A stretch of DNA of 64,000 bases. It comes from Rostratula benghalensis (taxonomy: Eukaryota; Chordata; Aves; Charadriiformes; Rostratulidae). Shown piece by piece: positions 1 to 10,641 of the stretch (positions within the stretch are counted from its first letter, which is position 1; every line of letters starts with the position of its first letter). The notes under the pieces are model-generated. The model was not told the DNA's origin. It searched no databases and saw only the letters and a program-made list of their open reading frames with translations. The DNA lies in contig VXAI01000015.1 of NCBI GenBank assembly GCA_013399305.1, forward strand, positions 3,447,329 through 3,511,328, written 5' to 3'. Position numbers and translations under genes: made by a program.

Positions 1-3000
1 AGAGCTGAACCCTGGGTGTCTTCTCTCGTGTGATTCTTGGGTCCAATTATCATTCCTATTTCAAACCATAGTGGTGTCTGGGATTTTTTGTGTGCCAGTC
101 GAATGCCTCGCTGGGGACACCTATGAGTCAAGGGCTCTCCAGCTCATCTGCTGAGAGGTGGATTAGTTACAACTGTGTTACCAAGTAAGTGAGGGTTAGT
201 TGTAAAGAACAGATTGCTGCATTCATGTGAGTCTTGCCCCAGTAGTAATAATTATTGTAGTAATTATTTTCCTTACACAGTAAGTCAGGGATGGGTCTAA
301 TGGGAGAGTTTTCTGCCACAGAGGCTTCCTGTTCTTTGGGCAGTATATATTGCAGTACTGAGGAAAAGCATCTCTGCAATCTTCAGGTCAAAAGAACTAG
401 ATGCTGTATGACTTCCAGCCTAATGGCACTAAGGTCCAGCACATAAGGCCTATTCTTAGATATGTCAGCAGTAGCTAATAAATACAGGACAGATGTATCC
501 AATTATTTTCTATTTATTATACTGCCATAGTGTCCTTATCTAAAACAATAAAGCAAAACCAGCTCTTGACAGCAGCGAGTAGTAGTGTCATAAGAAAAAC
601 ATGAAATAAGCCTAGGATTTTGCACAAATGAGAAAAAAACCAAAGGAAGCTTGTTATTCTTCCGCCAAGCAGCTGCTGTGATTGGTAATTAGGAAAAAAG
701 TGAAAAGTCGTCAGTTCATTTCTGCAGTTAGTTTTTAATGTACCAGTGGAGGAGCAGACACAACAGAGCCTGCAAGAGATTTTTTGCTTGATCTTCAAAG
801 GGCAGAGGAGTTCTCTGTAGAGCAAGGTAATGCTGCTTCTAATGGCAGGTGTGAACCTGACAATTCCATTGAGAACCTACTTATTTTCTCTTTAAATTAT
901 CTAGTTTTGGGACACACCCAAAACAAATAAATCTAAAAGCTAATCTATTAACCTTATCCTCCTTCAACCTGCAACCTACACGTGTAAACACCAGACTTGC
1001 TTGATGTTTTTGTGAGTTTACTTAAAAGTAAAGAGGCACACATTGAACTCGGTGATTTGTAGCACTGAGTTTACAAGGCTGTGCTGAGGGACAGAATAGT
1101 ATATAATCCTTCTAGCAATGATCACAGGCACACATACCCAGTTCCATTTGTCTGGACTGTTAAGGAACTGTATAGATGATTGCATAACTGCAACTGAAAT
1201 GATAAAATGATAGCATACTCTGTGACTATATCACAGGACTGGAGGTCAGAAGTCCAATGACTTCACTCACTTGTGTCCTCACTTCTGTTTGTAACCATCT
1301 CCTGCTCCGTGCAGCACAGTGGCTTCTGGAGGTGTACGTGCAGCTGAATGAGACTGTATTTATAAGCTCTCTCAAGGAATACCTCTGGCTTTGCAGGACT
1401 GAGCAGAGGAATTTTTTTTCTTTTTTTTTTTTTTGCATTGCACACACATCTGTATTTTTATTATAATCTGAAACATTTTCCGAACAGTTTGGGAGTTCCA
1501 GGACATCATTAACAACATCCTTTTTCCCTGTCCTCCTTTCAGTTCAGTTCTAGTATCCAGACAACTCTGAGTTCAAATGCAATTTTGGAGACTTCCACCA
1601 GTAACAGCTTGGAATTCTATTCTATTCTGCTAAATAGAATAGAGTGGAAAATGTCCCATTGATTTTCTGTAACTATACTGCTTTAATTGCCAGTAGATGT
1701 GTGAAGGGGAAGACAAAGAAAACTCTGTCCCAGAGCACTTACATGCCAAGACCAGATCTGTCAGGGTAAGCTGGGAAACACGGGGAGGAGCTGGGGGGAA
1801 AGAAGATAACAATTGCTGCTTGCAGTTTTGACATTGATCATCTGTTCAAGCTACTTGAAGAACTCACAGTACAGTTGGTTTCATTTCAACACCAGCACAG
1901 TAGGACCACTATCCTCATTATACAGCTATCATTATAAGGTGCAAGTTAAAAAAATGCTGGTCAAGGAATAAACTTTTTTTGTTGGCACTGATGTGTGTTG
2001 TTTTCTACTCCCATCTCCATCTGCTATGGGTGCAATCCCTAACTAGGCTTTGTACAGGAGGCCAGGGGATGTGCAGAGACAGGTTCTAATTGCTTGGATA
2101 ACTGGGGAATTAGGAGGGATGGTTAGTTTTTGTAGATAGGGTGAAAAGTCATTAGCAGATTTCCTATGAATGTTAATGATCATTAAAAGAGGGAATCAGT
2201 TGCATCCATTCCTATCAGTGAGGACTGCTGGCTGTCAAAGACTACATTGGTGTAACATAGGTGGAAATTACTGCACATGGGCTGCAGTGTGCTTTGCTGC
2301 TTAGGCCAACAGCATCTATTAGGTTTGCTGGCATGATGCTTCTTAGAAACACATGGTAAATGCTCTTTGGCCAGTATTCTATATGTGTAAGAGGACAAGC
2401 TGAAGGAGAACAGCTAGCAAATAATCACCATTGAAATGCATGAGTTATGTGAATCAGAATTAACTGAGAAAGTTAGTTTGTGCCTGCATCCGCTGCACAC
2501 AGCTCCTTGGAAACAAGAGTGTGAGATCTCTGCTGGCTGGTGGAGTCCTTTGGGAGGAAGCAGCTATTAATGAACATTGTATTGCTTACTGGCTGTGGAT
2601 TTTATGTTTGGTACAATGCTGTATTTGTGCCTCTTTTACAGTCCTGCAGTCAGACATATGATGATTGTGTTGAATGCTCTGTCATAAGCATTACAGAAAT
2701 GGAAGACTAGTAAAAATTAGCATAATTATTTTCTGCAATGCATCAGGAAAAGATTTTGTTATTTGAAGTACCAGTTGAGGTACAGAATTTTATGTTATCT
2801 TAAAGAAAAGCCTTTGCGATGGGTACAATCTGCTTTTTTGAAAGCATTATACATTCATATAACAGTGACATTTCTTATGTATGAATTGCCTGAATATGTG
2901 CTGATTATAACAACATGTTTATCTGCAACAAAATATTATTCTATGCCTGCGGGTTACACGTTACATGACTTAAATTAGAGAAGACAGATTAATCAAGAAG

Positions 3001-3214
3001 CTCATGCAGCATCCATGACATGGATGACACAGTATTTATATGGTGCATTGCTACTGTGACCCTCTTTCACAATTGTAGTCTCTCTCTCTGATACTGCTTT
3101 TACACCTCCAGCCTCATTTTTGTGTTACCAATTCTAGAAGAGGGGCAAAAGTTGGTTATAACTCATGCCAGCATTTTGGAGTAGTGTGAAGCTATTTGAG
3201 TTATGTATAGTAAG
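1..3214. other. Single-copy non-coding DNA, AT-rich
   Basis: No gene is recognised here. Open frames on both strands are short (at most 102 codons) and resemble no protein family I know. The only structured sequence is the oligo-T tract near 1.42 kb. The stretch around 2.56-2.76 kb is AT-rich with several ATTA/TAAT cores and reads like ordinary or weakly constrained intergenic DNA. No transposon end was recognised. Confidence 0.6.
1412..1434. repeat. Oligo-T tract (T8-C-T14)
   Basis: A run of 8 T, one C and 14 T is seen directly. On the minus strand this is an A-rich tail, but the sequence beyond it does not look like a retroposed mRNA or SINE. It is best treated as a simple homopolymer tract. 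Confidence 0.9.
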
Positions 3215-3290
3215 AACCAAATCCTTATTTCATTAAAGTTGATGGCAAAATTCCCATTGGCTTAAGTGGGACCTGAATTCTGATTCCAAA
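3215..3290 (+). repeat. Ancient sauropsid-type interspersed repeat fragment
   Basis: The segment contains 'aaatcctta..', then 'ttgatggcaaaattcccattggcttaagtggg' in pieces. This pattern, in which a CATTGAC/CCATTGG half-site is mirrored by a nearby ATGGC/ACTTAAGTGG segment, is typical of old repeats found across birds, crocodilians and turtles. I recognise the pattern from memory of sauropsid genomes but cannot assign a library name. Divergence is high, so this is an old insertion. Confidence 0.4.
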
Positions 3291-3735
3291 TAGGAAATGA
3301 GTTGTCCTAAGTGTGTGTACTATAAATATGCAAAGCACCTCTGGGTAACTCGAGTGGCATAGGATTGCAAATAGAGTACTTCTTTAATAGGTCACAAAAA
3401 TTACTTGAGTAATATACTTTCCAAATAACATCAGTTAATGACCTCTCAGAAGTGCTTGGTTGTGACTTTTTTTCTTTCTACTGTATATAAGGTTAAATAA
3501 CCTTGATGTGATGACAATCCAATCATAATTCCTTCCAAATAAATGGCTTGTAAATACAAAGTATATTTAATCTCATTAAGGGTGACCACATGGAAAAAAA
3601 AATTAGCATCCCATGTAATGAAACTGTCAATGATATCATATGGAGGGTGAACAGTGCAAATGAATACAAGTTGTTCTGCTTGTCAGCACTCAGGAAACAA
3701 GTATGCTAAAACCTGGTAGCAAAATCTTAAAATAT

Positions 3736-3779
3736 AGGCAGAAATTAATTTAATTTTAAAACTATTAATTTCCCTGCCT
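3736..3779. repeat. Imperfect inverted repeat, 14-bp stem
   Basis: Left arm AGGCAG-AAATTAAT (3736-3749) pairs with right arm ATTAATTT-cc-CTGCCT (3764-3779). The unpaired cc makes a 2-nt bulge, and the spacer is 14 nt. Each arm carries an ATTAAT homeodomain-like core. It may be a hairpin or simply a dyad of binding sites. It is too short for a typical miRNA precursor. Confidence 0.6.
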
Positions 3780-4229
3780 TGTAGTAACTCGATTTAGCTA
3801 GATTTGTACCAAGCCTATTACTAGCTGCAGAGCGGAGGGCTATTGAACAGACACACAGTGTGTCACAGACTAACAAAATATGAAAAACCTAAAATTTCAT
3901 TAAGGCACTTAAACTTCACAGCTCCCCCAGAGTAGTGGTAGACTTGCTCTTTTTTAGGTGCCTGTATTATGTACAGAGTAATTGTTAGCTGAGCTGTTCA
4001 CATCTGTATATAGTACTCAAATGAGAAAGACCCAGAAAAGCAGCATAAAAAAGTTCATACAAGTTTTGCAGCATGAATTTCTGCAGCTTTGTTTCTGTAA
4101 AGTAATTTCCCTCTCACGCTGCCCTTTGGCTTCATAGCTTGTTTTTGGGCAAAGTACAGACTGATTTTCAAGAGCAAAAGGAAGGACATCTGATTTGAGT
4201 GCAGCATAAATAAATTTCCCTGAGTCAAA

Positions 4230-4243
4230 CCCCCCCCCCCCCC
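4230..4243. repeat. Poly-C tract (C14)
   Basis: Fourteen consecutive C residues are present; the minus strand reads G14. Such a tract is polymerase-slippage prone and can form G-quadruplex on the minus strand. Length may be variable or misassembled. Confidence 0.95.
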
Positions 4244-4351
4244 AAACACTTGATTGACATCCTTGAAATAACTGTTCATGGAGTAACTGAACAGAAATAG
4301 CAATATGAAATCAACAAGTAAATATTATGATTCCTGTAGCTGGAGTCCTTT

Positions 4352-4377
4352 CCACCTCCTCCCTCCTCCCCCCCTCC
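4352..4377. repeat. Pyrimidine-rich (CCT)n-like tract
   Basis: An almost pure C/T tract ends in seven consecutive C. On the minus strand it gives several closely spaced GG/GGG runs, compatible with a two-tier G-quadruplex. It lies about 110 bp from the C14 tract. Confidence 0.7.
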
Positions 4378-6314
4378 AAACCTTCTTGTTTCTTGTGTCT
4401 TGTACATATGAAAAAGGTGAGTTGGATTTTTACCTTCATCTGCTGTTTATTAGATGTCAGTCTCTACTCCCCTTCTCACTTGCCTGTTTTTTGCCAAATA
4501 TAATCAATATTATAGTAAATGCTCATATTGATAGGCTGTAAGTCTGCAGTGTTAACTTACCTTTCTGTAACTCTTAGGACTGTAACTTTAAAAGGCACAG
4601 TTCAAGAAGTAAGAGCGGTTGAGAGAGCAGGAGGGCTGGTTGGTATTGCAGAGTGCTTTCTAATAAAAGCAGCAGAATCAGGACCATGCCTGTCCCCTTG
4701 GATGCTCATTATATGTTTCTAGATGACAAATTGCAGACTCAAAGTAACACTTTGCCCTTTAGTTTGAGGTGCAAACAAAGGGCTGTTTTACAAGTCTGAG
4801 CTCAGATAGAAGTGTTAGTAAATAGTCCTTTATTTGCAGGAGTGATTGATGCTTTCAGCTTTGGAGCATCGTTTGTTATAATCATTATGGTTCAGTTTTG
4901 ATGGCTAAGCCTTTGTGGCCTGTGCCAGGGTCATGCTTCTAAAAGAGTAATTTTTTTTTTAAAAAAAGGTCATGTGAAAACATGGAAGAGAGACTACAGC
5001 AGCTGAGACACTCTATTATTTCTTTGCTATGGCAGGGGAAATAGATCAGGTCCACTAGAAAGATAATTGCAATACTTAGCAGTTATATATTCAAAGGACT
5101 TTATAATCTTTACCTGAGCCTATTCACAGGGGAGAAGCTATTGGGAAGCAGGCTGAGAGATTAACTGAGTACAAACACTGCTCTGTCCCACTAGGGATCC
5201 TACTGGGATGATTTTCCACTGAAAGGCCTCTGGAAACATTGCCTGCTTCTGCAAGGGATCTGGACAAAGAGCATGCAGGATCACCTGCGACATCTGAATA
5301 GTCCTTTCCTTATCCATATCTTATCTTGAGACTGGTGTTAAGCCCACATAGCTGTATGGGTTTTCTCTGTAGAAAAACTGCAGAAAGAAGGCCACTTCTT
5401 CAAGTTGTTGTTTTGGTTTTTTTTAAAAAAAAAATAAGGGGAGAGGGGAAAACGGCAAGAAAGCAGGAAGCCAAAGGCAGGGAGATAACTGAAAGACTCA
5501 CTCAGCATTTCTGCAGGGCCACTCTGGAAGGGAAAAGACTTGAAAAACAGCAGGGCCAGGCTTGGCTTCAAATTCTGACATTCAGTAATGCCAGCTTACA
5601 ACTAGCAATTGAACTTTGAGGCTTTCAGGATGTAGCTGGTAGATAGGTCTGGGCTTGAAGGGCCAACCTGACTGGAGTAAGTGAGGCCAAAGTTGCGTGC
5701 TGCAATGCAGCATTGGTGGAGATGACTGAAGTGACTCCGGACAGGTTGGGGTGGTGCAGTGCTGTATAGCACAGGTCCCAAAAATAGCAGAAGCAAATGT
5801 AGTGCTGTGGCCCAAGACAGGTAAGGCTGCTGCAGTTGATTTAGAAGCAGTGGGTTTATGCAGCAAGGCTGAGGGCTGTCGGTGCCGTGCTGCATTGTGC
5901 ACAGCAGGATCACCTGCCCACGTGGTAACCAAGAGGCAGGTGTGCTGCGAGGGCTGCAGCACTTTTCTGCCTCAGTAAGACTTCTAATTTTATCTGCACA
6001 CAATTTATACCGCTTCGTGGCTACAGCGGTTGTAACTAAATTCATGTGAACACAATATATAGACAAATTCCAGATGTTGCAGTATAAATATCCAAGAGGA
6101 GAGATTACACTGCATTGGGCCTCTATGCTGACACCTATGCATACTCACAAACAGGGGTAGAACAGACTCAAAAAAATCACCAACCTTGTCACTAGTTAAG
6201 TGAGTTAATAATTCACAGATTTTGTGGTCTCTACCAGCCTGCTTTCTTCTTAAGGAATCTCAAAACACCCCCTGCACTTTAAGAATACAGAGGTGATGAT
6301 TGTGCTAGCAAACT

Positions 6315-6344
6315 GCTGTCACTTGTCAAGCAAAGCTTGACAGC
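6315..6344. promoter_or_regulatory. Nested inverted repeat with MEIS/TGIF-type cores
   Basis: GCTGTCA (6315-6321) is the exact reverse complement of TGACAGC (6338-6344). Inside it, TGTCAAGC (6324-6331) and GCTTGACA (6335-6342) form a second perfect dyad with an AAA spacer. TGACAG/CTGTCA is the established core bound by TALE homeodomain proteins (MEIS, TGIF). A regulatory role is inference. The two dyads share the right-hand TGACA, so only one hairpin can form at a time. Confidence 0.4.
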
Positions 6345-8600
6345 TACTTGGCTGCTGTTACCAGTACTGTAAAAGTGCCATAGCACAGCTGCTTCTGTAC
6401 AAAAGAAAAGGGGACAGATAAGTAGCAGGTAAATTTCTTAATTAGAAAATTAAGACCACTTTAGAAGGAAGTTGTACATTATGATGAACATAAATGTCAC
6501 TGTATGAGCTGTTGAATACATCTATATGAATCTCTTCATGGAGTACTTGGCTTGCTGGATCTCCTATTGGTAAAAGTAATATGAGATCCTTAATGGGCAC
6601 CACAAGTATCCCATTCAATGGGAAGCAGCATCTTCAGCACAACATACAGAATAACCAGACTTAGATGTTGAGCAATTTTACCAGCTATCATGAGTTATCA
6701 GTTCCAGGAAATGCTTTAGGCATACTGTAGTAGTCTTCTGCCTGTCCAGTGGGATCATCTAAATCTGCTTGATGGAGAGGTCTGAGTGATTTGTTACTCT
6801 CAGCAGTAGGCTGCATGGTTGAGACAAATTGGTTTGGATTTTTAGAGAAGTATTTTTTTTTCTCCCTGGTTGTTGGTTTATATACCTTTTCAAGTGGATG
6901 CATTTGTAGCCAGCCAATTATAATTTCGTCATTGTGGTTAAATGGAGAAGAGCATCCTATACAAAAGACAGCACTATGTATGTTTCAGTATTGCTGAAAC
7001 CAAACAATATGCTTTCCATCTCATAACCATACCCATCTGCAATCTTCTCTTCCCTCCCCTGTCTCTAGAGCAACAGCAGCAGAGCAGCTGCTTGTTCACG
7101 TGTGGAGAGCATATTGTAAGGCATCTCACTTGTATTTAAATCATGAGATGATGTGCCACTTACAAAGCAGAGGATTCCTTGGGCTCTCCCACTGCAGAGG
7201 TATGTTGCAGTCTCCTGTGTAACTGGAGACAGCATAGCATCATTAGCAAGTTTAGGTTGGATTTTTATTTTTTTTTTTTAATTTTTATGAATAGTTATTT
7301 TACTCTCCTGCTGTATTTATTCTTACATGGCAGCATATCTGAACAAAACCATGCCATCAGCTAATCATAATCCCTTACAAAACTAGGAAGCTTGCAAATG
7401 TGCACTTAATAGCTGAAGGACTTTCATCAAATGGAATAAGAGCCAAACTAGAAATGCTTAGTCCCTATTTTGATCTTAATTGTCATGGCCGTGACCTACA
7501 GAGCACTGATTAAAGTGTAACTATAATTTAGCTACTTTAGGCAATATAAAGTGGAGATATTGAGGAATAACTCCAGGCACTCCACAATTGTGTTTGAGAA
7601 GGTGAATGACCATTGCTTCTCTGGGAAGGTCCACAAATGTTTCTGCCCTGTAACGCTCCTTACTCAGTCTTACCTTCCAGCCTAGTGCTTGGGTGCAAAG
7701 GTGCTAAAGGACCTAGCTTGGAGCAGCAGGACAAGTGCTGTTGCTTCTGGACATGTTCTTCTTGCTGCAGGTCCCCTATTCTCACCTACTAACACCGCTG
7801 TGAGAGTTTCAGGTGCCAGAATGGTATTTCTGCATGCTGCTGTTCTGGGCTGCACAGGCTGGTTTTTGAGAGTGGTCATTACAGAACCACAACGGTGTGG
7901 ACCTCAGAGGAACAGAGCTCTTTACTAAATTTCCAAGTGGCAAATGTATTTTAAATTTAGCAGATCAATTCTCACTTGTCCTCATTTTTAGGAGCAGCTG
8001 GTGTGATACAGGCAGAGAGGTGTTAGCCTTCCTTTTGACACTTTAGCTTTTATCAAGTCCTCTTGGGAACTAACAAATACAGGGAGGCAGAATTTATTAA
8101 AGTAAATGACAGTTATAAATCATATCCCAAATGGGTGAGATATGTGTAAATGAGTTCCCTGCTGTGTGTATCTCTTTTCTAATTCTTTTGAGTCAAAGAA
8201 ATGCAGGAACTGTAAGGAACTACATATATTTTCATGCTCATCAAGAACAGTAGAGATAAATTACTTCTCTTCCTGTTATGAGTAATCACTTCCAATGAGA
8301 AACTCAGTAATTTCAACACTGGCCCCTTAAACCACACAGTGTGGAACAGAGATTGGAAATATGCTGTTTTGTGGACTTGAGAAAAGGAGGGTGGAGGTTC
8401 CTGACAAAGCCTATATTAAATTAGAGCCAGGACTCAGATGCACCTTCACCTGCATGGAGAGTGTGCAGATTGCCACATAGTCTTCTTTCTATCCATACAT
8501 CTCATTGATAGATATATTCCATAAAGAAATAAGACTGCTGGAACTGCCATATTGTTTAGACTTCTTGATCTATATTGCATTTGGTAGCAGATGGTATGGA

Positions 8601-9245
8601 AGGAGAAGGATCTGGGGGTTCTGGTAGATAATAAATTAACATGAGTCACCAAGAGGGCCAATGGAATCCTGGGCTGCATAGGGCAGAGTGTGGCTGGTAG
8701 GTTGAGGGAGATCATTCTTCTCCTCTACTCTGGTGAGGCCACAACTGGAACACTGCAGCCAGTTCTCTGCTCCCTCTCTCAAGAGAGACAGGGAACTACT
8801 AGAGAGAGTCCAGTGTAGGGCAACAAAAATGATTAAGGGATTGGAGTACCTCTCTTATGAGGAAAGGCTGAGAGAGCTGGAACTTTTTAACCTAAAGAAG
8901 GCTGAGGGGAGACCTTATTAATACACACAAGTATCTGAAGGGTGGGCTGAAGGAGGATGGAGCTGGACTCTTCTCAGTGGTTCCCAGTAACACGGTAAGA
9001 GGCAATGGACATAAGCTGGAACATAGGAGGTTCCATTCAAATATGAGGAAAAACTTGTTTCCAGTGGGGGTGACAGAGGACTGAAACAGGCTGTCCAGGG
9101 AGGTCATGGAATCCCCTCCCCTGGAGGTTTTCAAGCACTGTCCGGATGCAGTCCTAAGTAATGGGCAATCCTGCTTTAGCAGGGAAGTTGGACTAGATGA
9201 CCTGTAAAGGCCCCTTCCAACTCTGACAATTCCATGATTCCATGA
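8601..9245 (+). mobile_element. CR1 LINE, 3' end with broken reverse-transcriptase C-terminus
   Basis: A 5'-truncated CR1 non-LTR retrotransposon in sense orientation. The first half encodes the end of the ORF2 reverse transcriptase; recognisable peptide pieces include KDLGVLVDN, ANGILGCI, RVQCRATKMIKGLE and LSYEERLRELELF. It is followed by the usual C-terminal/3' region and the family 3' end 'ggactagatgacct..ccccttccaactctgac', then a decayed octamer-type tail (ATTCCATGATTCCATGA, to 9245). Compared with what I recall of CR1, about 20 bp is lost near 8642, a frameshift occurs near 8735, and a stop follows at about 8921. The copy is therefore dead. Its 5' boundary is approximate. Confidence 0.93.
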
Positions 9246-9879
9246 AAAAAGGAACAACAAATTGAGTCTAAAAGCTCAGGATGGAATAACCTGGATCAAA
9301 ACATTTACAACCATTCAGTCCATCAGTTATGATTTTTTTTTTCCCTCTGAGACATATGAACTAATTCTCCCTCCCATACTCCTCAGAGGAAAAGATGGGT
9401 TTAATTTTATCTGTTTTGAAATGTGTGATTGTTATCTGAGCATATATTTAGTTACAAGAACATCCAGTTCAACATTTTACAATCCTGTTGAACTTTTCCT
9501 GTTCCTATTTTTGTGTGTAAAAAAACACCTCCCTCCTCAAAAAATCCTCAAAACAACAGAAAGGCATTGTGTACTAGAGAAAAATACGTTCTTGCAAGTT
9601 TTGCTTTTTTACATGAAATGTTCAAACAAGCTCCCATGACATTTGGAAAAAATGTATAATCAATTATGCTAAATTTCCCAAATCTTGATGATTCCTGCTC
9701 CTTTTATTTTTGTGAATAGCTTTCTCTCTTCATACTGCAGCAGCGTAGGTGAAGATCCACAGCCTCTTTATCCTCACCACTCCCTCCCCACCTTTGGTAA
9801 ATGCCAGGTATCTTTGTTTCATCTGCTTTGGAGAGGACATCTCAGTCAAGCATATGGTCTACTTGTAACATCACCAAGG
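9246..9879. other. Single-copy non-coding DNA between CR1 and SINE
   Basis: AT-rich sequence with oligo-T and oligo-A patches. A 125-codon open frame on the plus strand starts just after the CR1 tail but resembles nothing known and has a low-complexity hydrophobic composition. I treat it as chance. Confidence 0.55.
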
Positions 9880-10065
9880 CTCAATCCCTGTCCTCTGAAG
9901 GTTACAGTCTTCAGTCCCTTTCCCCACTCAATGACACTGAGGAAGATCCTCCCTGTGTTTCTGTCCTGTCGCAGGCAGCCGGCAGAGCTGGGAATGGACC
10001 CAGATTTCCTAACAGCAAGTGCAGCGTTCTCTCCGCTGAGCTACACCCCGCATAGCACGTGATGT
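9880..10065 (-). mobile_element. MIR-like tRNA-derived SINE fragment
   Basis: On the minus strand, 10.05 kb downward reads as a tRNA-like head. TAGCTCAGCGG matches the pol III A box exactly. It is followed about 35 nt later by GGTCCATTCCC, a two-mismatch B box, and then 'cagctctgcc', the junction typical of MIR-family SINEs. The body continues with a degraded '..cctcagtgtca' segment. These are features of the ancient MIR/CORE-SINE family of amniotes. The low-coordinate end is uncertain. Confidence 0.65.
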
Positions 10066-10329
10066 GAACAGGCCTTTAGTTTCCTTCACACAGTTGCCTA
10101 CTCTGCAATCAACTCAGTGAGTGGAACGTGCTTGCTAAATTTGTGCCTTTGCTTATTTCAGCCTTCTATAGATAGGTCGGTGTAATGAAAACTCAATAAA
10201 ATTTTAATGGTATAAAAAACCTGAACCAGACAACAAGCCAACCCTTTCATCAGCAGATCATTATCTCATTGCAGGCAAGTCATGCCAGGGTGTCACTGGC
10301 CCAGAATCTAAGCAGCCTCTAACCAAGAG
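10066..10329. other. Non-coding spacer
   Basis: No gene or repeat is recognised. It separates the SINE from the dyad-rich block that follows. Confidence 0.55.
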
Positions 10330-10560
10330 CAGCCATTCTTCAAACACGAATATCAGAATGAGCCATTGCATTATATAAGATCTATGAATTATTCATCAGC
10401 TCTGATTTAACATTCATCCTGCCACCGAGGCTAAAGCCAGCGATATATTCGCTGGTAAAAATAACAATTTGCATTACAGTAGATAATAATGCAAATTGTT
10501 ATTTTATCCTTAACTGACAATATTGTTACCATGATAACTTTACGTAGAAAAGATAGAAAT
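10330..10560. promoter_or_regulatory. Candidate enhancer/conserved non-coding element with POU and SOX motifs
   Basis: This block combines several unusual structures. CCAGCGA/TCGCTGG (10437-10443, 10449-10455) is a 7-bp hairpin with a 5-nt loop. A perfect 19-bp inverted repeat follows at 10458-10476 and 10487-10505 with a 10-nt loop. ACAATATTGT (10517-10526) is a perfect palindrome of two SOX-type cores. Each arm of the 19-bp dyad contains an octamer site (ATTTGCAT at 10467-10474, ATGCAAAT at 10489-10496) overlapping an AACAAT/ATTGTT SOX core. POU and SOX proteins are known to co-bind such sites. Enhancer function is inferred. Confidence 0.45.
10458..10505. repeat. Perfect 19-bp inverted repeat with 10-nt spacer
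   Basis: The left arm AAAATAACAATTTGCATTA is exactly reverse-complementary to the right arm TAATGCAAATTGTTATTTT. A perfect 19-bp dyad by chance is very unlikely in 64 kb. The stem is shorter than a typical vertebrate pre-miRNA and A/T-rich, so a protein-binding dyad or the remnant of a small palindromic element is more likely. Confidence 0.95.
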
Positions 10561-10619
10561 TGTATCAGTCTGCACTTTGAAGTCCTCTGAGACCAAATAG
10601 TCGTTCTTGTGAAGTCGTT

Positions 10620-10641
10620 TTATATATGTATATATGTATGT
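10620..10641. repeat. Short TA/TG-rich simple repeat
   Basis: An alternating tatatatgtatatatgtatg pattern, about 22 bp. Low complexity only. Confidence 0.8.

Larger units (their letters stand above)
3780..8600. other. Single-copy non-coding DNA
   Basis: No gene is recognised. The stretch holds the C14 tract, a pyrimidine-rich tract, a relatively GC-rich patch at about 5.60-5.97 kb, and a nested inverted repeat near 6.32 kb. Several open frames of 97-154 codons overlap each other on opposite strands in the GC-rich patch, which argues that they are chance frames. No splice-flanked exon of a known family was found. Confidence 0.6.

Noticed and set aside
2700..2711. Match to the first 12 nt of miR-7 (TGGAAGACTAGT)
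   Set aside because: The sequence diverges immediately afterwards and no complementary arm of a miR-7-type hairpin is present nearby.
8733..8921. 62-codon frame as a stand-alone gene
   Set aside because: It is the decayed reverse-transcriptase C-terminal segment of the CR1 copy.
9262..9639. 125-codon plus-strand frame after the CR1 tail
   Set aside because: Hydrophobic, poly-F/L-rich translation of T-rich DNA with no family resemblance.
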